A stretch of DNA of 64,000 nucleotides from Prostheceraeus crozeri (Eukaryota; Platyhelminthes; Polycladida; Euryleptidae). Below are positions 31,279 through 44,806 of this stretch, piece by piece. Below the pieces are notes generated by a model that was not told where the DNA came from, did not search any database, and saw only the letters and a list, made by a program, of their open reading frames with translations. Position 1 is the stretch's first letter. Every line of letters begins with the position of its first letter. The stretch covers positions 186,001 through 250,000 of the forward strand of contig CAJQUW010014423.1 of the NCBI GenBank assembly GCA_907163375.1, in the 5' to 3' direction. The translations under genes were made by a program, and so were the position numbers.

Positions 31279-31395
31279 AAATGATGTTTGGTTATTACTC
31301 ATCTAAAATTTTTTTAGGAAAATCACATATAGTTACATGCAAACTCATGATTGTGTAATCCATTGTTCATGTTTATGCGAAACTGCGTCGATTCT

Positions 31396-31407
31396 GGGAG
31401 GGGCCTA
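31396..31407 (+). other. polypurine tract of the Gypsy element
   Basis: GGGAGGGGCCTA directly precedes the 3' LTR, the expected plus-strand primer. Confidence 0.65.
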
Positions 31408-31833
31408 TGTAGCAGCAGATATCATCACCAGAATCGACTTATGCATAATCTATGTTACAATGTTATTCTAACGTTCTATGTCATAGTTCACAATTTGAAT
31501 TGTAGCTGTAGCCTACTTCAAGAGCTTGTGTTCATGACAATGTGTCATTATTATGTAGATTCTGCATTGTTACATGCAAAATCTACATAATAATGATATT
31601 GTCCTAAGCTGTATTTCTATGGGAAAATACCGTGAAACAATGCAGAAAAAAGCGTGAGTCATTTGAGTTTTAGATATTGAGTCATAGATATAGCCTATTC
31701 ATGTAAATAATATTCAATGAGAAAATATCGTGTTTTTTCAGCGCATTGATATGATAAGTTTTGGGGAAACTGTCATGGAAAAGCTTAGGACAATATTATA
31801 ACTCAACAAACTCAGACGTTTTGCCTCGTTATA
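31408..31833 (+). repeat. 3' LTR of Gypsy element, with a nested insert
   Basis: 426 bp. It matches the 173-bp 5' LTR on both sides of a 253-bp insertion at 31542-31794, and is followed by GAAC. Confidence 0.85.
31542..31794. mobile_element. MITE-like insertion within the 3' LTR
   Basis: ACAAT flanks both sides (31537-31541, and 31790-31794 inside the end). The 5' part is a 17-bp-stem hairpin (31545-31561 with 31580-31596). The 3' part has 13-bp inverted ends ATTGTCCTAAGCT (31598-31610) and AGCTTAGGACAAT (31782-31794). It may be one or two elements. The undisturbed 5' LTR gives the empty site. Confidence 0.75.
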
Positions 31834-31837
31834 GAAC

Positions 31838-34649
31838 AAAGATATGTGAGAGCAACAAAGAAATAGATTACATATTTTGGCAATATAAAATGCACAAAGG
31901 TATAATAATAACAGGGATGTCTATGAATAATATGATATAGAACTCGGGATACGCAACTCACAAAGAATGGAGAATTGACTGTTGGGTGAAGTTTTTTATG
32001 ACAGTGGAAATTTCTATGTTCGATTTGAAATTATATGCATTGCTGCAATGTTATTTTAGTCTGATCTCATAAATGCTTCACAAATGTAGTGTCGTCAACC
32101 GTTGAGAAAATATGGATTATCTGTGTAGAATATCAGAAAGTCGCTTGTATTGCTGTTAAAATTTGTCGTTCGAAAATTTTGTTATTCAAATCTCGGAATA
32201 TTGTGCATTCATTTCAATAACTTGGTGTAAGTTTTGCGACATACATGTATCTTCTGAAACATGGTTCAGCATGGACTAACAAGCTTTCAAGTGACAATAC
32301 GAATTCTTTCCCTGTCCAACGCAAATTCAGTATAATTTACAGAATAAGCGCTTATTCTGCTTATTATGCTTAAGCATGGAGTTTTTAGATCTTCGATAAG
32401 ACGTCGACAAGTTGAATTGACTGGTTTAATGACTGACTGAAGATTCATTTCAATTTCTTAGTGAGGAGCTTGACTGTAAAGTTTGTTAATATCATTGTCG
32501 ATTCACTCAACGTGGCTGTCAATTAATTAAAAATAATTCTTTGATTTTCACGGAATATCTTAATGACGGCCAGTCATATATGCATGTAACAATATTCAGA
32601 AAATTATAATGAGCATTTCAAGTGATTCACATAGAATGTAACGACGACAACTTCAACTGAATTTTGAAGAACCTATAGACAAAGAATGTTTGTGGCCCAC
32701 TATCTAATTTTCGTAAATAGCAAGTCATATTATAGTGATTGTGAAAACATGCTAGCCTGTTGCACCACTATACAGAGCGTAGACTGTATTGATTTATGAT
32801 GTGATTTTTGCACCAGTGACATACATATCCAGATATTTTTTGAAGTTCTGCGGAGATCAGATGTGCACACATATATTGCAAGCTTTGATTTTGTGTTATC
32901 ACGACTTCATTATTTGCTTTGATTTCGACAAGCAGACTGCCTACATGAAAGCTACATGTGTAACGGTCTACATGTAGTTCATCGTAATATGAGAGAGATC
33001 ATGAAGGGAAATCATGTGCAGAAATCGTCCTTGTTGTAGACCTACGGCAAAATGTGATAATACGCTGGCTACAATCATAAAAGTGCGTAAGGGTATTAAC
33101 AAGGAAGCACAATTATAGCGATCCTCTCAATCAATGAGAAGCCATACCCTAGTAACACGCTTCTGACGGCCCCACGCTGGCTGAGGAATGGGTCATATGG
33201 GTTGTCGTGGGCACCACTTTTTTCAGGATTGGCAAGGTGAGGACACCACTTGAGGTGACCCATACCCAATAAAACCCTCACCGTACCGGCGACTGACAGC
33301 ATCTCTAAATATTTGCCCCATAAGCCACAATTACGCCAGTAGCGCGCCGATGCTTATAAATTTAGCCAGCCGTTTATGCAGAAATTTCCATAACGATGAA
33401 AGTTATGAAATGTAGTAAGCCATAATTGTCATCATATGAATAATGCTATAAGTGGCGATTGCATAGCAGGTATGGTAATGCAGCATTTGAATATCAATAG
33501 TGTCCCCAATCAATCAGCAACATTATCATGGAACAGATATTTTATTCTTCTATATTCCCGTATTTTGTGAGCACTTACGGAATACACTTGTTTCACCCTT
33601 ACTTCACACAGAGTGAGCCTACTTGTTGACACTGAAATTTTCCTTCATTTTCTGTTTATGAAGACATTTTTGAAGCACAACGGTACTCTATTAACTTACG
33701 GCACATTTAGAAGCTTTGGGTGTATTTTGTTTAAGTGCTCATATTTCAAATAGATATATTTCGGTTCTGCAAGGCTGTGGATTCTTGGAAAACGTTTGTC
33801 AGACTTACTTCCTAAACCGCTATTATACATCATTACCGACTGACTGGTGCGGAGGCAAGTATTGATTGAGCTTTGTGCTGCTGCTATAGTAAGAATAATA
33901 CAACAAGTACATGTAATGGTTATTGCACAGTAAGCTAGGTCGAGTACGCTGGACGTTGTCTTCCAAACTTGTGGTAGCTTATTGTCTTGAAAGAGAATTT
34001 CATTGACAAACTCATAACGTCACTTTGTGTAGAAATTGCGTAATGAAACTTGTGAGATGGTCGATCTGTTTGATACAGACGAGAAAGTTATTAGTTAGGC
34101 TAAGAGAAACCTGTGATGGGCAGACGCGCCACGAGTCTGAAATATGACATTGCGCAACGTGAAAAGGGAAATCTGGATTTTCATAATATTTATGCAGCTT
34201 TTCATCCAACGCTATCACGTGATGAAATTTTACTTGGTGAAAGTAACTAATTGAATGAGTAAACGAGACTTCAGTTTTCGCCAGACACAGGATTAGCGAA
34301 GACGGCCTGCTCTGATCAACAGCACGTGAAGCCGGTAAGCAAGTCATTGTCTCGTGTCAAAAATGTACTGGGGTGTATTTTGTGTCTAAAAAATGCTTCG
34401 GCAAGAAGTTGGCGGATACTATTAAAGTCGCGGCAATTATTCATTGATAAAAGTGATTAGAAGCTCATATGATAAAAAGTAGACATTTACACCATTTCCA
34501 TTTATATAAGTAATCACGCAGTACGTACGGGTTCTGATTCATCTGCATATTCAGTCATCGTAATTGCAGCTTGATAAAATTGCAAGAATTTTCTGTGGAA
34601 GTTCATCAATTCAAATATCTGTGATTAAGCGCTTTTGCAGTTATAGATG
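31838..34649. other. non-coding, no gene recognised
   Basis: AT-rich. A stretch near 31938-31994 (GGGATACGCAACTC … TGGAGAATTGACTGT) recurs inverted at about 46045-46100 and marks a dispersed repeat. A GC-richer block at 33110-33300 has an open minus frame without a recognised domain. Confidence 0.5.
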
Positions 34650-34890
34650 AACGTTCCTTCTATGAAAGGAACACCTTCATAAGTGCCCGTTTGTAATGAA
34701 TATGTTTTACTCCCAACGTATTTGCGAGAATCAATGAATCATTTGTTTGCAATTCATGAAGATTTTCAATGTAAATCCATTCAATTTTATGAAATGCACC
34801 ATCAGAATCTTTGTAAGTAAGAATTTGATAGTCATGCAATAGATTTCTCATTAACTTAAGCAAATGAGACGCATCAAAAATTCAATAACT
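34650..34890 (-). pseudogene. P-element/THAP9-like transposase exon fragment
   Basis: It reads MLKLMRNLLHDY, KIEWIYIENLHELQ, LANTLGVKHIHYKRALMKV. The pattern (His-Met-Leu-Lys-Leu-x-Arg-Asn, then a Trp-x-Tyr-Ile-x-x-Leu-His block and HIxYKRxxMKV) is that of the central region of P-element transposases and the related THAP9. Only this exon is seen; no THAP finger or terminal repeats were identified around it. Confidence 0.6.
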
Positions 34891-37800
34891 TCGGTTGGCC
34901 TATTAATGGTTGTCCTGCCCTAGAAAAAATTTTGCTTCACCTGCTCAACAGGGTCTCCCGGACAATCATTACTCTAATGTATTATTGTCACTTTGATGCA
35001 AACTAATCGACTCAATTTAATAAAGTCATAACTTTCAAAGCACACCATTGCTTAGTAACATTATTTTGATAACTGAAAATGATCCGTCACATATTCAAAG
35101 TGCAGTTTAAAACTCCCGTTTAGGTCTGCCATCTGCAAGTTATTAGAAAGAATGATGTACAATTTATCATATCCATATCAGCACTTCAATGGGAAAGATT
35201 GAGTTTGATGATGAAAATTAAATCGCATTCTATGAATGCAGCAAAACTTTTGTACCGAAAGCATAATTACATGACAAATCCATAGATTCAAAATATGTTC
35301 ATATGTTTGTATTAGCGTGTGCACCTCATCATGCTACCGTACCTGTACTCTGCTTCTAGAATATGATCACAATATGCATTCCTTTTCTTTCGGAAACGTA
35401 CACACAATTCTTGGTGGTGACATCTCCACTTAACATTTTCCACTGATCGGATCTTCTTTCTCACAGGCAGGTGTCAGAATGAGCATCTACATCATATGAT
35501 ACAAGCATCTGCAGGTAGACCTAACACCAGGATGGAATCTTCATATTGCATCTTCTGTCTAAAAGCACACCAATTCAGCCAGTTTTGTCGTCTAACTGTT
35601 GGCCATGTCATCTTCGAAATCAACTGCTTCAATATAGCGGGAATTCGTCACGCCGGCTGTCTCATTTTGGCCTACTCCTCACAAGTGACGTTCATCTGAG
35701 AACAGTTTCGCTAGAAGAAACGTCAATATAGTGCAGTTTCATTCATCAGACCAACAGCTGATCATCATGCAGTGCTAGCAAAGCTCACACATCAATAAAT
35801 ATTCTAAGGGAGCGCGGATTGTAGAGAGAACTTGACGGATTCCGCAACAGGGTCCAGGCAGGTGAAGCACTTTTAGGTCGTAGCATTAAAACAAAAAATA
35901 ATTGGCGGTTCAAACTTTACATGTAGCTTCACTGTGTCAATTCATGAAAAGTCACGGAAGAGCTTTGGGATAGGCTATATTCATTAGCCTATTTACACTT
36001 CTACAGCTGATTGAATATTGAAAAGTCCTGAAAAACCTTGCAATGCAGGACAACCGTTAAATAATTGGGACTTGAGATGTTGGAACGATCTGGAGGTGCA
36101 CGACGAGGTATTTTTAGTGTCGTGTTCAATTAGGACGGATAACCATAAAAAACACTTGAAACTGCATTATTTTTCAAAAGACGTTTTCGTCTGAAACTGA
36201 CTTTCTCACCTTGCCTTCCCCGAGATACCAAGTTATCTTCATAATCGCTGTAAACGAAATGAGCACTACATACGAATGAGACGTTTTTAACGGGAATGAA
36301 TTTCTTTCTCTATATTTTACTCAGTCAAGTTTTGAGAAGATCGGGATTACTACACAGAAACAAATGAAATGATAATGTTGAAAATTTTATCGCTCGATTT
36401 TAGCAGCGAGGAACACAACATGACACATATATCCTCTGAATAATATCAGTCAAAAACAAAATTATAAGTTATATTATTTACTTCAAATGCGAAGACTCCT
36501 ACAAGTTGTCAAAACATGTCAATCAAGAATTTAGTACTTCAATGATAAAAGAAAGATGTGGGCGTCAAATTTTGATCTCTTCAAATATCGATTCAACCTG
36601 TGGCATGCCTAAGGTACCGCACATTTGTTAATTTAGCAATTGAACACAATATTGCATGATGTAATTCGAGCAAAACATTGTAATTTACTGGTCTTTCATG
36701 CTTTGCTGCTGGCTAACTCCAATTTCTTGCCCAAGTATTTTCAGCGGCCGTCGATGTAAACAAAAAATCGCGGCTTCAGTGCAAGTAACGGTGAATGAAT
36801 GAAAGCGGGAAGTCTCTCCCTAATCTAGTTCTGTGGTTGTCGTACGCTGTGGTCATTTCTCTCCTTCTCGTGGAATAATGGAGGTTGTTCTAACCACAGA
36901 ATTAGATTCTGTGATTTTAACCTATTCCTAGCGTTGTTCTTTTTTGGTTTGCAATATAATTTCCGTGTTGTCTGATGTATGATTCAGATTCTTTGAAGTA
37001 TATATTAAAGCAACATGAATGATGTTTACTTTTGTTCACTTCCGTCATGTTTAAATTTCGTGTTTATATGTTTAACTGCTGTGCAGATCACACAAGCCGT
37101 TTAATAAATAATTTCATAAAAAAGTTGAACCATTTTCATATGTAGTTTTCGCGTTGAATTTAATTTCTTAAGGGGTCAGCTGTGGCCAGTAGGCTTTCCG
37201 AAAGATAATTGAGAGTTTTCTTTGATGCAGGATTTTAGCATGAAGAAGACCGAATTTTTCCATGAGAACTGTCAAACAGTGTGAGCTATCATTCAGCTTC
37301 ATCATGATGTTAAGATTTGTTGAATGTACAAAAAGATACAGTGCTAATAACATTTACCGAAAAAAAGTTATGTCTTCTACTAGATTTGTTATTATTCGTT
37401 CTGTCACAGATGTTCAGATAGCAGTATTTTAAAAATTCACATGCTTTCCGCATCATATTTTGCCACAGCTATGCCTTATCTAGTAAGAATTTATTTCGGA
37501 CTTCCTGCTGGCAATGTTGTGAAACATAGCATTCTTATCGCCGTGGTTTTTAGTTAAGCAATTTAATTCCCGCGGGATCTGATGTTTGCCTATTAGATTC
37601 TTTGAAGTAATTATTAAAGCAGTCTGAATGGTATTTACCTTTGTTCACTTCGTCATATTCAAATGGCATGTATATATGTTTAAATGTTATGTAGATCATA
37701 CATTTACTTTATGTTGCACACTGATGTCAATATGCGAACTTCACAAGACGATCAATGACCTACAACCTTCGGATGTAACTTAATCCTTTAATTGTAATGT

Positions 37801-38902
37801 TTTAGAAACTCAATTAAGACTGGTTGAAGGGCGCAAAGTCTCAAATTTCAGCGCCAACTTTTAGGCTACCTTCTATAGGCTAGGTCTAGAGATTTCGTCT
37901 TATCGACATTGAGGTGCACTTCTACGCGTAGAAGTAGTGAAGAAAAAAATTGTTGCGATATGATGCTTTCCCCATCATATTTTGTCACAGTGGTGGAAGA
38001 GAGTGAGATCGGCTGACACCAATCTTTTCTGGATTGGTGATAGGAAAAGCAGAATGTTCCTTAAAACGCAGAGTGAAAGAGAACCGAAATGCCGCCCACC
38101 GGTCAATCATATTCTCGCTAAGTAGCTCTCAAAGTGTAGAATCCGCTTTTCTAGTAAAATATTAAGTGGCCGAATATCTCTCTTCTAAAAGGCATCAAAA
38201 TGCCCCCATTCTTTAGTTTAGGAGTTTGGGAAATTGTTGTTGAAATTTAAAGTTGATATTCTTGATTTATCATTAAAAGTAGGTCTAATCGCCATCCACT
38301 GTGCTGAGAAAATTCGCTGAAATGCTAGGTCTACTCAACAAAAGTTATGTCTCCTATCAGTATTATTAGGTCGAATGACGAAATTCTATATTAGTATAAA
38401 AGTTACGCCATTTTATGGATAGCTAGGCTCTACCTTGATTCTCGAAATTATAGTTTAGTCGAAGTTATAGTTATTTTGTCGAAATTTAAATAACTTTTTA
38501 ATTGCAAATCTCGAATTTACCCGGGTATGACTGCGACTTTAAATAGGGAGTTGTGTCGATGTTGACATATGTGAACTAGGGATTCTGATGATTCCTGATA
38601 TTGGATGAAATGCCAGCTATTCAGGTCTATTCTATTTTTCAACTGAATTTGGAACTCAATATTTAATCATTCTACTTACATTGTGCATAGTTTCATTTTC
38701 GTGGCTTGCTTCAAGACATCCCATTTACGTATACATTTTTTTCTGACACAATGTTCTGCCACTGTGATGAACATGCACTATTACTTCATCGCAGTTACTT
38801 GTGCATATTTTTAAGGATTGATCCATATTGCCGACATTAAACACAGTAAATCTCGGCTCAAAACAAAATTATTTCAGGTTCTCCAAATTCTCAAACTCCG
38901 TG
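34891..38902. other. non-coding, contains a diverged direct duplication
   Basis: No gene recognised. About 36930-37480 resembles about 37535-37995. Shared landmarks are GATTCTTTGAAGTA, TTTGTTCACTT, TATATGTTTAA and ATCATATTTTG in the same order, so a roughly 560-600-bp unit was duplicated in tandem long ago. Confidence 0.5.
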
Positions 38903-38910
38903 GACGACAG

Positions 38911-39223
38911 GGCACTACTGCAGTTTAGTGCACCCTCTATGAAAGAGACGGAAACGCGCCTACTGCAGTTTAGTGCACCCTAAAACAACGGCGCATTCTC
39001 CCGCAAACGATGACTACGCACATTACACCGAAGCGCGCGCTCGGTGTAATGTGCGAAGACGAAGACGAAGACACACGAAGACACAAAGACACTCATTTAT
39101 AACTATAGGGAAGAACGAACGGCATTCATTCTGTTGATTAAATCATGTTGTTCTCACATGCATTTTAGGGTGCACTAAACTGCAGTAGGGGTAAAAGAGG
39201 GTGCACTAAACTGCAGTAGTGCC
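38911..39223. mobile_element. 313-bp MITE with 8-bp target duplication and doubled ends
   Basis: GACGACAG flanks both sides (38903-38910 and 39224-39231). The inverted ends start GGCACTACTGCAGTTTAGTG. Each end carries two copies of a CTACTGCAGTTTAGTGCACC motif. The centre has a strong hairpin, GCACATTACACCGA facing TCGGTGTAATGTGC. An 8-bp duplication with a GG start points to Merlin-, hAT- or P-type transposition; which one is unresolved. Confidence 0.88.
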
Positions 39224-39231
39224 GACGACAG

Positions 39232-42200
39232 TGGATAAATCATCGCGGTTGGTCATAACATCAACTCATCACTGATTTGGCCAAGTGTTCAAAAATTTTG
39301 TTGACTGTTACCGAAAATGGAATTACTGTTGAATCTCTCATTTCGACTTGAAACCCTTTCGGGCCTTGAGAGAGGTGAGCATGAAATAAGTAAGTAGTAC
39401 TAGATTTCGTTGCACTGGTATATAATCATTGAAATGAAATCTGGTCGATATGAAATAATAGCTTGAATTTGATGAAATCAACTTCGAGCAGTCCGAGAAT
39501 TTGAAGCTGGTAACTTGTAATGGTGTCTATTATTAATCTATTAAATCAAGAGTGCCCAGATTCATCAAAATAAAAAGCATTTCCATTCTTTATTTAGATT
39601 GTATTGCTGTCGGCTTCCAGACGCACATTGATTTTAATCAATCTACTCATTCATTAATTCTTTTACTCTTGTGAAATTTACTATTGAAAGTACGATATAC
39701 ACAGTTATGACTTGCTTGATTTTAAAATCTTCATGCAGATATGCCTAATTGTATACCTGCCAGCTGGAAAATCAAAAGTAGGCCTACTTATTCTGGTTAT
39801 CTTACATTCAACTTTCCCTGTATTGCCCTCGCAGATATGGAATTTCTGCAATGAAATCTCTCATTAATAGAACTGTAAATGCGGAGGGGCCGGCCTATAA
39901 GACATAGAAATTTTCTTTGACCATTCATTGAAAATGCATGGAATTATAAAGCAACTACTATATACTATGTCGTTGAATCAAAATCGCGGTCTAGGCGATC
40001 CTAGGCATCTTGGGAGATGTAGCAAAAGTAGACTACCCGTGTTCTATTTCATTTCAACTGCCCAGGGCTCTTCTATAAGAATCATTTTTCAATTTGCTTT
40101 ACAAAGCTCGTGCTAATCAGTGTCAATGACATCTGCTAGAACATTGGTTTTAGGCTCTAAAATTGCACAGTAATAAAGATTCTTAACTATAATGCCTATT
40201 AGATTGAAGAGCTTTGCCGTTTCCATAAAATATGACCAGTGCGGGAACTTAATAGACACGTAAATATTTTAATTAACGGTAACGAGGAAATATTCGGTCG
40301 CTGAAACTATCTAATTAAGCCTAATTTATTCTAGGTCCGTCGTCTCTCCGTTATCGGTAGAAGGAATGAATCTGAATTGGTGAAAAGAATATTCGACACG
40401 CTGTTATCGCACAACGTACAGTTGCAGTGCAACCTAGATGGGAGGAGCGGATCCAAAGGATTTAAGTTTGGGTTGAAAGGCCCATTCTTATAGCTAGTTT
40501 TCGTAAGTTAAGATGTCAAGACTAAAAAACAATCCCTGAATTAATGTCTGCTTTGTTGCATGTTAACATGATTAGATGCACATTGCTAGTGGTTATTTGA
40601 TTTCTGAAGTCTTCAGTTATAATGTTTTGTGATGTTCCATCCCAGAATTTTAATTTTCGTTTATCTAGTTCATTCAGTTTTCGTTATTGTATTTTTTTGC
40701 GTATTTTTAATATTTCATTATTGTTTGATAATGGAAAAAGACCGTGGAAGCATTATTGGAAAATTACCGTCATTTATTTGATTAGCATTTAGCAATTTTA
40801 ATTGTGCAAATAATGCTTCTTAGTTACTTGCATAATATTTTCAATAAGTTTGTAGCCAGAGTAGAAATATGATTGTATATGTATAAATAGTAAACAAAGC
40901 ATGATTATTGTACCGTTCTACGAAATATATCAGCTTCTCAAAAGCAGTTTCACTCGGTCAAAAGAAATCAATATGAAATGAATTGAAGTAATTTTTCAGC
41001 CAAATTCATTGAAGCCGTCAAAGCATATTTGCAAGAAATCCCTGTCACAAAAAGGTTTTGTTTCGCCGGAATTGAGCCTCCCTTTCGAGGTGCTGTCCCG
41101 CAAGTATGTTTCTTTTGTCCCAGTAATGATGCCAGCTGGTCCAGTAACGGATGCAATCTCTCACATCTTAAGATACATAAATTCGTCTAGTTTAAACGTG
41201 GAATTTCTTTGAAAATGAGGGTCTTTCAATATTCAATTGTTGGAGGGACTCCATTATCATGATGGTAGACCTAATAGCAAAAAAGCAATTTGTATCTAGA
41301 CAGGCGCTTTTCCACGAGGTATGATTATGGTGGTCGATGACCATCCGAAAGCTATCAGGCTCATGGGGTCACTCCAACAACTAAACGTGGAAGTTGTAAT
41401 CACATTGAAATTCTATCTATGTATACAGTGTACTTTCATTCTTTCTATGTATACTTTCATTCTTTACATATGCGCAATAGTTTACCTGCATAAATTTACT
41501 CGGCCTGCGTAAAAAATGCAAATTTGCCGCGTATGACCATTGAGAGGCAGTTTTTGAGATATATTGTACAATGCTTTAATCGCCTTGCTCTTATAAGAAT
41601 AGGGACTGTAGGAGTGGTTGTGAGTATACAATAATGTATTTGTTTGTTTTATACAATTGGTTTCAAATTTGCCATTTTTATGAAAATTATCATATCTAGA
41701 AAATTAATTGAGTTATTTATCGGTTCTTTTTTATGGTAAGATGAAGTGATGAATCAACAGCATTAAACCGTTTTAAAAAAGTGTGTGTTTCGGTTGCAGA
41801 CCGAAAAGACAGTTAAAATGTCATCAATGTACTTTATGTAAAAAACCGACATTGCTTCCTATAATGTCTAATGAGAATTCAACTACAGGAGGTTCAATGG
41901 AAGATCCCATGCCCATTCCTTCTTTTTGCGGGTAGTTTTCATAGTGAAACAGGTCTATTATTATCTGCTTCGATAAACAAACACGTGAAAGGTCGACTCC
42001 CTTCTAAAATCGTTTCATATTGATATCCCGACAAAGGCAATTTTAAAGTACTCATTTATTGAAAATTTTGTTTATGAAAATACGGTATTCATATAGCGCA
42101 CAATACAAAAGTTTCAAGGTGCTCAATGTACGCTCTCATGCGCACTCCTTACTTACTTCCCCGTTTTTCGTCCTTGTCCACGCTGAACGGGGGTCAGTTT

Positions 42201-43027
42201 GCGCAGTCCATACACAAAAAATGTTCAACCATTCTACATGAAGTCATTTCTTCATTCGCATTATTTTATGAATAATTGTAACAAATCACAACCACCTTCC
42301 TTGCATTGATTTTTCTTTCCTTTAAGTCCTGCATATATTGCATCATTGTTATTGATCGTTGTCACGGTCACTGATGATGACATCTTGTCTACTGAAACAT
42401 GTCTGCGAATACATTATCTCCGATGAATTTTAATCAAGTGGGATCGTCATATCCACCGGATGTTGTAAACTTTTATCTTGAAATATAAAGACGACACCAT
42501 TTCAGTGACATAGCAGCTATGTGGGTGTAAAATGGTGCCATTTCCGTTACAGATTCTGTGAAGAAACAGCACTTTCCAACGATAACTTCCAAGAATTTTG
42601 AGGAGATCTCCAGCAGGTATCTGCGTGGTACAAGGGACCGCAAAGGTGGGCGGCAACAACGAGAGTTTAGATGAAGGAGGCGGAGGCCCAAGCGCAGTTA
42701 AGTCACAGTGATTTATCTGACTCGGACTAAGTGGACTGGGACTATTGAGTGGTCTTCTCTGACTTTCACTTTCATAGATGCGCTACGCGCGCCAGTAGCT
42801 TTTTTTATAGTTTCATTGATCACATCGCCTGATGAACCGTTGAATTTCAAGTTTTTATTCAACTTATTTTTATGAAAATGTTCATTGAGGCTATGAAGCT
42901 TTATGACAAATTTCATCGGAGATTAGTTCTTTATGCTTCCTGTTTAGATTATATTCCGGGTATTATCACCTCTGTACCCATGACTCAGAGAATGAAGAAA
43001 TTCATCTTCATTAATCATTTTCTTTTT
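39232..43027. other. non-coding, no gene recognised
   Basis: No domain-bearing frame and no strong repeat seen on either strand. Confidence 0.5.
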
Positions 43028-43503
43028 AGTTGAAATTAATGAATTCTTAAATCTTTCTTGGCACAAAAATTAATAAATTATGTCAAGATATATTTCGCCG
43101 ATCTGACTTTATCAATTGAAATAGAAAGAAATCATATGAAAAAATTCAGGAAATCAAATGCCAAATCATTTGAAATCTCTACAAAATTACAAACTGTCAA
43201 TATCGATATCTAACAAATATACACATATACCACAGCTCATTGATTGTCGTAGTTCTGTCAGTACAACAAGAATCAATGAACTTTGGTATATGTGTATATT
43301 TGGTAGATGTCGACATTGACATTGATGGTTTGTAATTTTGTAGAGATTTCAAATGATTTAGCATTTGACTTCAAAAATTTTTACTTAGGACTTCTTTCTA
43401 TCTCAATTGATGAGACCAGATCGACGAAATATATTTTGTCATAATTTATTGATTTTTGTGCGTAGAAAGACTGAAGAATAATAATATTTCATTGATTTCA
43501 ACT
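43028..43503. repeat. 476-bp fold-back element
   Basis: AGTTGAAAT at the left pairs with ATTTCAACT at the right. Homology between the inverted arms continues for about 200 bp each (for example AATAAATTATG with CATAATTTATT, and TCTCTACAAAATTACAAACT with its complement). The centre is about 60 bp. A non-autonomous fold-back transposon is likely. Confidence 0.75.
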
Positions 43504-44806
43504 ATAAAGGAAAGTGATATCAGAATCTTTCTTTACCAGATCAATAAAAATTGCCAAGAAATACTAATATTATAATTATTATCTGCCTTTCAGATTTTTC
43601 CAGATTGCTTGATAATCATGATTCGTATCCAGATTAATTATCTTTCCTGTAATTGCAGGTGAGACATAGTCGTGAATTTACTATCATTACCGCGTAGCTG
43701 TTATTATTTTGCAATCTTAAACTGCAGCTTCTGTAAAAAAAAGTCACGTCAATTTCATTCTGTCTTGTAATAAGTGGGAAATGTATTACTTAAAACTGTT
43801 GCTAAGACATTGCTTAAATGGCATTGATAACATGCTCGAACTTAATTTCAATTTCATATCAAGTCTCTAGCTCATTCAAAATTCAACGGTTCATCCGTAA
43901 TTTTTTTACTCCCTACCACGGTTCAGTATTCTTTACCGGACAGTAATTCTAAGACTTGTTAAAATGAAATTTCTTAAATAGATGGCTTTTAGTAGATGAC
44001 GCCACTTTGAGAGGAGATTGAACACTCTTCACAACATTTGTGCTATTGTAAAGGTTTTTTATTCAAGTCTAATCAATCCTTTTCTGCTGGACATCATACG
44101 ATATAGTTAGATGCAGTACTTAATGGAAATATTGAATGGCTCTCTTCTAACTACTTAATAACAAATAAAAATAATAACTGCAGCTGAGCAAGACTGCAGT
44201 AGCTAAACATTAAAATACTTGCTAGTTGTCCGTCATATCCTATAGAAATGAATCGCTGTTTTTGGGTATAGTTAGTTAGTTCTTAGTAGCATTTTGAAAT
44301 TTTCTGTCTGCTAGAGGTTGGATTTTTCAGATGGAGGATTGCCTTTGAAGAGCTAATTGATCCTTTTCTGCAAAAGCCTCCGAGTTTCTCCGATTCAGCA
44401 CTGATGGCAGTGTCAATTTATTTATGCTAATGCAAGAAAGGATGGCCAACTGCAGTCATGCTCATAGCTATTTATCTATTTCTTTCATTTTTAAGTGATT
44501 ATGTTGGTTGTTGGAAAACTAGGTCATCAGATATTTCTAATAAGTGCTGTATATACACATAAATAATTTATTCTAGAATCTCTGTGTTTGATGTCTAAAT
44601 AAAATTCAGCGTGTTCATTTTGACAAGTCTCATATCATGTAATTCTGTATCAGATTTTAATACTTGTGTGATTATGCGATTGTTTACATACACATTTGAA
44701 CTTCGGAATTGTATTTTATCTCACAAACAGCACAGCTATCCGCTTCGTAAGTTTAACCGATTAAATCAGGAAGGGAGTTTTGAATTGCAGTCAGCTTGAT
44801 TATCCA
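43504..44806. other. non-coding, no gene recognised
   Basis: AT-rich, with no domain or repeat structure worth calling. Confidence 0.45.

Larger units (their letters stand above)
27254..31833 (+). mobile_element. Gypsy-type LTR retrotransposon
   Basis: Complete in outline: 5' LTR, primer-binding site, gag, pol with order RT-RNase H-integrase (the Ty3/Gypsy order), polypurine tract and 3' LTR. GAAC directly precedes the 5' LTR (27250-27253) and follows the 3' LTR (31834-31837), a target duplication. Both LTRs start TGTAGCAGCAG. The coding region has stops and frameshifts, so this copy is not autonomous. Confidence 0.9.

Noticed and set aside
33096..33302. Open minus-strand frame in a GC-rich block
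   Set aside because: No domain, no splice context and no start preference; could be an old repeat.
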